Source of the DNA: SYIM01 sp041182885
Lineage (GTDB): Bacteria; Pseudomonadota; Gammaproteobacteria; Burkholderiales; Burkholderiaceae_E
Assembly: GCA_049423065.1 (NCBI GenBank)
Contig: JBMSQB010000038.1
Span: forward strand, 1-39,898
DNA length: 39,898 nt
Direction: 5' to 3'
Under the pieces are notes generated by a model. The model was given only the letters and a program-made list of their open reading frames with translations, did no database searches and was not told the origin of the DNA. Both the position numbers and the translations under genes were made by a program. Within the stretch, counting starts at the first letter, position 1. Each line of letters starts with the position of its first letter. Below, piece after piece: positions 33,088-39,898 of this stretch.

Positions 33088-34595
33088 CGCTTGAGGGGTT
33101 CCCCGCCCAGCAGCACGGCAACCCGACGCGCGGGGCGACCGCCGGTTCGTGCAGGCGCAGGCGGGGGCGCTTGCGCCGTTCCCGCGGGGAGCGCAGCTGG
33201 CTCATAGGGCTTGAGAAAGAAAGGGTCAACATTGACCGCAGCAGGCGTGGATGCGCGGCGCTCCGGGGACCGCGTCACGCGCTCGTCGCGGCCACGACGG
33301 GGGGGGCGCTCGTCGGAGTCCCGTGGGGAACGACCGGCGCGCTCGGTGTCATCAGAGGCCAGACGCTCAACCACCAGCGTGCGCACCTCGAGCTTGCGCT
33401 TGAGGAGTTTTTCAATGTCCTGATGAAGCCGTTCATCAGCGCTCGTCATGAGCGACAGGGCGAGCCCGCTCGCGCCCGCGCGTCCCGTGCGACCGATCCG
33501 GTGCACATAGTCTTCGGGGCTGTATGGCAGGTCGTAGTTGATGACTGCAGGCAGTTCGGCGATATCGAGCCCGCGCGCCGCCACATCGGTGGCCACAAGC
33601 ACGCTCACCTCGCCCTTTTTGAAGCCTTCCAGCGTGGCGAGCCGCTCCTGCTGCGATTTGTCGCCGTGAATCGCGCTGGCGTTGAGCCCGTCGCGCTCGA
33701 GCTGACGCGCCAGTCGGCTGGCACCGATCTTGGTGTTGGTGAATACGATGACCTGGCTGATGGCACGCTCGCGCACGAGTTGCGCCACAGCCGCGCGCTT
33801 GGACTCCGTGTCGGCCACCCGATACACGACCTGCTCAACGGTGTCGGCTGCCGCATTGCGGCGCGCCACCTCGATCGAGATCGGATTTTTCAGGAAACTG
33901 CCAGCCAGCCTGCGGATATCCTCGGAAAATGTTGCCGAGAACATGAGGTTCTGCCGCTTGGTCGGCAATGCATTGATGATCCGCTGGATATCGGGCAGGA
34001 AGCCCATGTCCAGCATTCGATCTGCCTCGTCAAGCACCAGGATTTCGGCCTGCGCCAGCGTGACCGTGCGCTGGCCCAGATGGTCGAGCAGCCGCCCGGG
34101 CGTGGCGATCAGCACCTCGCACCCCTGGCGGAGCGCCGCGATCTGCGGCGCGATATCCACGCCGCCAAACACGACCGCGCTGCGCAAGTGGCTGTGACGC
34201 GCGTATTCGCGAACGTTCACGTAAATCTGGTCGGCGAGTTCACGCGTCGGCGCAAGGATCAGCGCCCGCACAGGATGACGCGCAGGCGAGGCGCTCGGAT
34301 TGGCATGCGGCAGCAGACGCTGAAGGATAGGGAGCGCAAACCCCGCGGTCTTGCCGGTGCCGGTCTGCGCAGCCCCCATCACATCATGACCCTGCATCAC
34401 AACCGGAATGGCCTGCGCCTGAATCGGCGTGGGTTCGCGATAGCCCAGTTCATGAACCGCGCGCAGGATGGACTCGGCCAGCCCAAACGACTGGAAGGTA
34501 ATGGCCGGACCCGGTTCGGCGGACGGCGCTGCCGGCGCGGGCTCGCCGGAATGCAGCGGGGACGGTTCTTGAGCGACGGAAGGGGTGGTGTTCAC
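33084..34595 (-). CDS. rhlE: DEAD-box RNA helicase, RhlE-like
   Basis: 503-aa ATP-dependent RNA helicase. Motifs: Q-motif FQSFGLAESILRAVHELGYREPTPIQ (to residue 59), Walker A AQTGTGKT (76-83), DEAD at 189-192 (VLDEADRMLDMGF), SAT at 220-222 and the C-terminal HRIGRTGRAG. The tail after about residue 410 is Arg/Pro/Ala-rich with basic runs, as in RhlE-type helicases involved in ribosome maturation and RNA decay. The start is GTG 34595 (VNTTPSVAQEP) with GAAGG upstream; ATG 34724 would add 43 residues encoded partly by the 11-bp repeats and is less likely. The gene symbol is a subfamily assignment. Confidence 0.88.
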   Translation of the reverse strand: MNTTPSVAQEPSPLHSGEPAPAAPSAEPGPAITFQSFGLAESILRAVHELGYREPTPIQAQAIPVVMQGHDVMGAAQTGTGKTAGFALPILQRLLPHANPSASPARHPVRALILAPTRELADQIYVNVREYARHSHLRSAVVFGGVDIAPQIAALRQGCEVLIATPGRLLDHLGQRTVTLAQAEILVLDEADRMLDMGFLPDIQRIINALPTKRQNLMFSATFSEDIRRLAGSFLKNPISIEVARRNAAADTVEQVVYRVADTESKRAAVAQLVRERAISQVIVFTNTKIGASRLARQLERDGLNASAIHGDKSQQERLATLEGFKKGEVSVLVATDVAARGLDIAELPAVINYDLPYSPEDYVHRIGRTGRAGASGLALSLMTSADERLHQDIEKLLKRKLEVRTLVVERLASDDTERAGRSPRDSDERPPRRGRDERVTRSPERRASTPAAVNVDPFFLKPYEPAALPAGTAQAPPPAPARTGGRPARRVAVLLGGEPLKR

Positions 34596-34934
34596 GCAGG
34601 AGGGCCTTCGCCTGGGGGTGTTCGGGTACGCATTGGCGCTGATCGTTCGCTGGTCGTTCGCTGATCGATCGCGCCTCTGCTGGCCGCGCCTCAGGTCATC
34701 GCCCTGACCAACCGACCGGATCAACCACCCAAGGACAGTGACCTGGGCTCGCGCCTGACCGAACGGACCCGACTCGGGGCTCGGTTAAATTGAACTAACC
34801 CGCTATTGTGCGCCCAGATCGACGCCAGACAAAACGATGACCTGATGACCGGGCGCGCCACGACCGTTGAGTGCTGGCAAACGCATCGCTGATCACGCGC
34901 CCATCCAATGGGCGAAACACCGCATGATCGGTCA
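34596..34934. other. divergent control region between rhlE and the lipoprotein gene
   Basis: 339 bp without a supported gene. It holds three tandem 11-bp repeats (34637-34669) near the helicase start, and a lower-GC core around 34783-34820 with a GGTTA/TAACC dyad, the likely promoter zone for one or both genes. A short minus-strand frame (34721-34945) has odd composition and no recognisable domain; I do not call it. Confidence 0.5.
34637..34669. repeat. three tandem 11-bp repeats before rhlE
   Basis: CGCTGATCGTT (34637-34647), CGCTGGTCGTT (34648-34658) and CGCTGATCGAT (34659-34669). The units differ by one base each from the first and start 42 bp upstream of the helicase GTG. The 11-bp period would put the copies on the same face of the helix; alternatively they form part of the mRNA leader. 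Confidence 0.7.
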
Positions 34935-35531
34935 ATGGCGATCAATCACCAGCGTGGCCATCGCGCCCGCGTGTTCACAGCGTTACTCATTTGCCTTGCC
35001 CTGCCAGCCTGTGGCTCACTTTTGCCACGCTCGACTGACGAGACCCGAATGGCATGGCAGGAATTCGATCAGGCCCGCCAATCGATCGAACAGATCATTC
35101 CCTACCAGACCCGCCGTGCCGAGTTGCTGTCGGATGGATTCGATCCCTACAGGAATCCGGCAGTAACCATATTGTCCTGGCCCGAATTGCTGCAGAAATT
35201 CGCAACGGCCGACGTTTTGAAAACCGGAATACTCGATTCGGGATTGCAGGCGTGCCTTGCCGCCGGCCGACGCTGCACCGGGTTATCAATCAGCGTCCGG
35301 CGAATTGCCCGCCAGCGGCAGGGCAATTTCTGGCTTGATTCGCTTTCTTTTCGCCGGGAAGTGCTGGTGACAGGCTGGACATTCAACGCACTGATTGTGT
35401 TTCTCGATGATCTCGCGATTTATCGTGCGTTCGGGGGTCAACCAAAAATCGAAGAACTGGCAATTACGCGTAACCCGCTTGGACCGATACAGGCGTGGGG
35501 CGATTCGGTGGGTGGGTTGCTGCTGAGATAA
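34935..35531 (+). CDS. putative lipoprotein of unknown function
   Basis: 198-aa protein with a lipoprotein signal: RARVFTALLICLALPAC, lipobox LPAC with C26, then GSLLPRST, so probably anchored in the outer membrane. The rest (from about residue 40) has helical then beta-rich text, with QGNFWLDSLSFRREVLVTGW and IEELAITRNPLGPIQAWGD resembling a hypothetical lipoprotein family seen in Burkholderiales; I know no function. ATG 34935 gives a standard signal length; ATG 34908 would add nine residues. Codon GC falls in the second half compared with neighbours. It lies before the AT-rich gap and the H-NS-like gene. Confidence 0.75.
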   Translation: MAINHQRGHRARVFTALLICLALPACGSLLPRSTDETRMAWQEFDQARQSIEQIIPYQTRRAELLSDGFDPYRNPAVTILSWPELLQKFATADVLKTGILDSGLQACLAAGRRCTGLSISVRRIARQRQGNFWLDSLSFRREVLVTGWTFNALIVFLDDLAIYRAFGGQPKIEELAITRNPLGPIQAWGDSVGGLLLR

Positions 35532-35657
35532 ATCCCGGTTAAATAAAATTTCATATTAATCATTGACTTGGGATAAACAATTAAACCCGCGATTAATAAT
35601 CCGTTCCGATCAATAAATCAACCAAGGCTTAAACTGAAATTCTCCTTATTCACCGAC

Positions 35658-35688
35658 TTGTTGCGTCGAAAAACATAAACCTGATAAA
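35658..35688 (+). promoter_or_regulatory. putative promoter of the H-NS-like gene in an AT-rich block
   Basis: The 194-bp gap 35532-35725 is the most AT-rich stretch of the window, with repeated ATTAAT and AATAAA-like words. Near its end are TTGCGT (35661-35666; TTGTTG at 35658 is an alternative) and GATAAA (35683-35688), 16 nt apart, 38 bp before the ATG. AT-rich curved DNA is what H-NS proteins bind, so autoregulation is plausible. Confidence 0.38.
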
Positions 35689-35725
35689 TTCGCGGTTCTG
35701 TCATTTTTAATCCGGATCGACAATC

Positions 35726-36091
35726 ATGGCCCGTAGCTACGAAGCAATCAAGAAGCAGATCGCGCGCCTTGAGGCGCAGGCAAAAGCGCTGGCATCTGCG
35801 CGCGACAATAAAAAAGCCCGTGCGGTGGCGCGCGTCAAGGCCTACATGAAAAAACTGGGAGTCTCGGTTCAGGATCTCGCTGACTCAAGCCCTCGCGCGA
35901 AGTCGGCCACCAAGGTTCGGGGTCGGGCTGCCGCCAAACCCAAATCAACCGTGGCGCCCAAGTTTCGCGATCCAGACAGTGGCGCCACCTGGACAGGCCG
36001 CGGCCGGCCCCCCGTGTGGCTTGCGCAGAAGCTTGCTCAGGGCGCCACCAAAGAGCAGTTTCTCATTCCGACGCAATCCACTCCGGCCTGA
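35726..36091 (+). CDS. H-NS-family nucleoid-associated protein
   Basis: 121-aa xenogeneic-silencer type protein of the betaproteobacterial H-NS group (BpH3/Bv3F-like). Residues 1-50 form a charged coiled-coil oligomerisation segment (SYEAIKKQIARLEAQAKAL), 51-78 are an Ala/Lys-rich linker, and 79-100 carry the DNA-binding motif KFRDPDSGATWTGRGRPPVW. Such proteins bind AT-rich DNA in the minor groove and repress acquired genes. Several paralogues per genome are usual in Burkholderiales. It is transcribed alone and ends at a hairpin facing the tRNA gene. Confidence 0.92.
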   Translation: MARSYEAIKKQIARLEAQAKALASARDNKKARAVARVKAYMKKLGVSVQDLADSSPRAKSATKVRGRAAAKPKSTVAPKFRDPDSGATWTGRGRPPVWLAQKLAQGATKEQFLIPTQSTPA

Positions 36092-36098
36092 GAGAACA

Positions 36099-36128
36099 GG
36101 GCGCATCCCCGTTAATGGGGACGCGCCC
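36099..36128. terminator. hairpin between the convergent H-NS-like gene and tRNA-Ile2
   Basis: Arms GGGCGC (36099-36104) and GCGCCC (36123-36128), one mismatch, then TCCCC/GGGGA, loop GTTAAT. This gives 11 pairs in total, 7 bp after the H-NS-like stop and 14 bp past the tRNA 3' end on the other strand. A poly-U run is lacking on the plus strand and weak (TGTTCTCT) on the minus strand, so it may serve both transcripts with limited efficiency. Confidence 0.55.
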
Positions 36129-36142
36129 GGTCTGGCGTGGGT

Positions 36143-36221
<79 letters not shown>

Positions 36222-36258
36222 GCAAGGCGAATTGTAGACCGGCGTTTGGCTCCTGAAC

Positions 36259-37200
36259 TCACCGGGCGCATTCAGGCGCGGATCGAAGTCGGCGCTGATT
36301 CAGATTGTTTGCCCCCAGGGCAAGCACGACGAGCGCAGCGCCCACCAGTTCGGCCGTGGTGAATTGCGCTCCCATCGCTGCAAGAAGGGCAAATGCCACC
36401 ACCGGCGTCAGGTTGCTGAGCAACACCGAATTGAGCGCGCCGATTCGGCGCAGGCTGATGTTCCAGAGGAAAATAGCCACCAGCGCTCCAAATATCGCGA
36501 GAAACGCGATTTTTCCGATGAGCGCACTGTCGAGGCTCGCCGGGAAATAGGTGGCGCCCGCAAGATGCGCGATCCACCAGACCGGCGTGGCAGCCGCCAC
36601 ACCGAACAGGCAGGTGAGCGCCGAGATTCGCGCACTCGACCAGTGCGAAATCGAGCGTGTCGACACCGAATACGTGACCCAGGCAATCGAGCCCAGAAAC
36701 ACCAGCGTATTGCCAATGAATTCATCGACCGTGATCGACACATCGGTTGCAAACGCGGCCCCGCCGCGCGTCACCACCAGCATGACTCCCAGAAAAGCAA
36801 CCGCAATGCATGCCAGCGTGAAACGTTCGGGACGTCGGCGCTCGAGGAGCCACTGAGCCAATACGGCAATGGCGGGTTGCAGCGCTCCGATAATGGCTGC
36901 CGACTCGGGTCGGGTGAGCGTCAAGCCGGCAAATACCAGCATCACCGATCCTGCGATACCCACGCCACCGGCGACCGACAGGACACGAAAATGCCCCGCG
37001 GGCGAGACGGCCGCCCATCCCTCTTTCCAGACGAGAAGCGCGACAAAGCCAAGCATGGCGGTTACATAACGCAGCAAGCCCAGCGAAAAGCCGTCGAGTT
37101 GCGCGAGGACCTGTTTTCCCAGGGGGATCTGGAACCCCCAGATCAGCACTGCGCCCAGCGCGGCAGCAACGCCCGCGCCAAAATGCCCGCCGCTGCTCAC
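36259..37200 (-). CDS. EamA/DMT-superfamily permease
   Basis: 313-aa inner-membrane protein with ten hydrophobic segments and two EamA repeats. It opens GVAAALGAVLIWGFQIPLGKQVL; the first repeat has LTRPESAAIIGALQPAIAVLAQWLLERRRP; the second has LWNISLRRIGALNSVLLSNLTPVVAFALLAAMG, the most conserved part of the family. The start is GTG 37200, with only a weak ribosome site. It lies 112 bp downstream of rpoD on the same strand and upstream of the tRNA; co-transcription with rpoD is possible but not shown. Export of an amino acid or metabolite is the family's usual role. Confidence 0.86.
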   Translation of the reverse strand: MSSGGHFGAGVAAALGAVLIWGFQIPLGKQVLAQLDGFSLGLLRYVTAMLGFVALLVWKEGWAAVSPAGHFRVLSVAGGVGIAGSVMLVFAGLTLTRPESAAIIGALQPAIAVLAQWLLERRRPERFTLACIAVAFLGVMLVVTRGGAAFATDVSITVDEFIGNTLVFLGSIAWVTYSVSTRSISHWSSARISALTCLFGVAAATPVWWIAHLAGATYFPASLDSALIGKIAFLAIFGALVAIFLWNISLRRIGALNSVLLSNLTPVVAFALLAAMGAQFTTAELVGAALVVLALGANNLNQRRLRSAPECAR

Positions 37201-37312
37201 CGCTCAGCAAGCCGCGCCGTCAAACGCCGGGCGCAGCACAGCAATACCGTGAATGCCCGGGCGCAAGCGACAGGCTGTGCCCTGCCCGGGCGAACGGCTG
37301 ATGCGGATTGGC

Positions 37313-39898
<2,586 letters not shown>

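Noticed and set aside
34721..34945. 74-codon minus-strand frame in the rhlE/lipoprotein control region
   Set aside because: It has Cys/Trp/Ser/Arg-rich random-looking text, no ribosome site, and overlaps the lipoprotein start region.
37255..37291. Two GCCCGGGC copies downstream of rpoD that could pair as a terminator
   Set aside because: Each copy is self-complementary, the loop would be 21 nt, and no T-run follows on the minus strand.

Overview
The window looks like ordinary chromosome of a GC-rich betaproteobacterium, most likely order Burkholderiales. The evidence is the yebC-purD-hemF-nadD-rsfS-rlmH-maf-rng run, a TRAP transporter operon, a short H-NS-like protein with a GRGRPP DNA-binding motif, and an RpoD with a long Ala/Lys/Pro-rich N-terminus. 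Gene density is very high and nearly every base is assigned. I see no prophage, insertion sequence, CRISPR array, rRNA or integrase. There is one tRNA. Species cannot be named from the sequence alone.

Layout. 1-3986 (minus): an uptake operon with an EamA-type permease, then dctQ, dctM and dctP of a TRAP transporter, then the first ten codons of another gene that runs off the left edge. 4059-6711 (plus): a metallo-beta-lactamase-fold hydrolase and an exported amidohydrolase. 6791-7121 (minus): a small unknown gene with a clear intrinsic terminator, divergent from a lysR-type regulator (7246-8214). 8186-10578 (minus): an oxidative catabolism operon (VOC/extradiol-like protein, FAD monooxygenase, DUF2783 protein). 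10807-12304 (plus): a DUF3014 membrane-anchored protein and a small secreted protein. 12328-16614: an M20 peptidase, a second MBL hydrolase, tcdA and a quinone oxidoreductase. 16770-23661 (plus): the housekeeping run yebC to rng, with two ATGA stop/start overlaps (hemF/nadD and maf/rng). 23722-29547 (minus): dnaE, msbA and a CxxC peroxidase-like gene, coupled by overlaps. 29716-34595: a second EamA permease, a pirin plus flavodoxin operon, gluQ and a rhlE-like helicase. 34935-36091 (plus): a lipoprotein gene and an H-NS-like gene separated by the most AT-rich stretch of the window. 36143-39898 (minus): tRNA-Ile2(CAT), a third EamA permease, and rpoD, whose start lies at or beyond the right edge.

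How the genes work together. The core consists of translation, replication, envelope, heme, purine and NAD genes whose order is widely conserved. The accessory parts are metabolic: solute capture and import (TRAP plus EamA), hydrolysis of amide or ester bonds (two MBL proteins, amidohydrolase, M20 peptidase), and flavin- or metal-dependent oxidation of probably aromatic compounds next to a LysR regulator. No clear new defence or mobile system is present. The best leads are modest: the VOC-monooxygenase-DUF2783 operon, the small terminator-bearing gene at 6876-7121, the DUF3014/secreted-protein pair, the basic tail on RsfS, a hairpin in the pirin leader, and 11-bp tandem repeats before the helicase gene.
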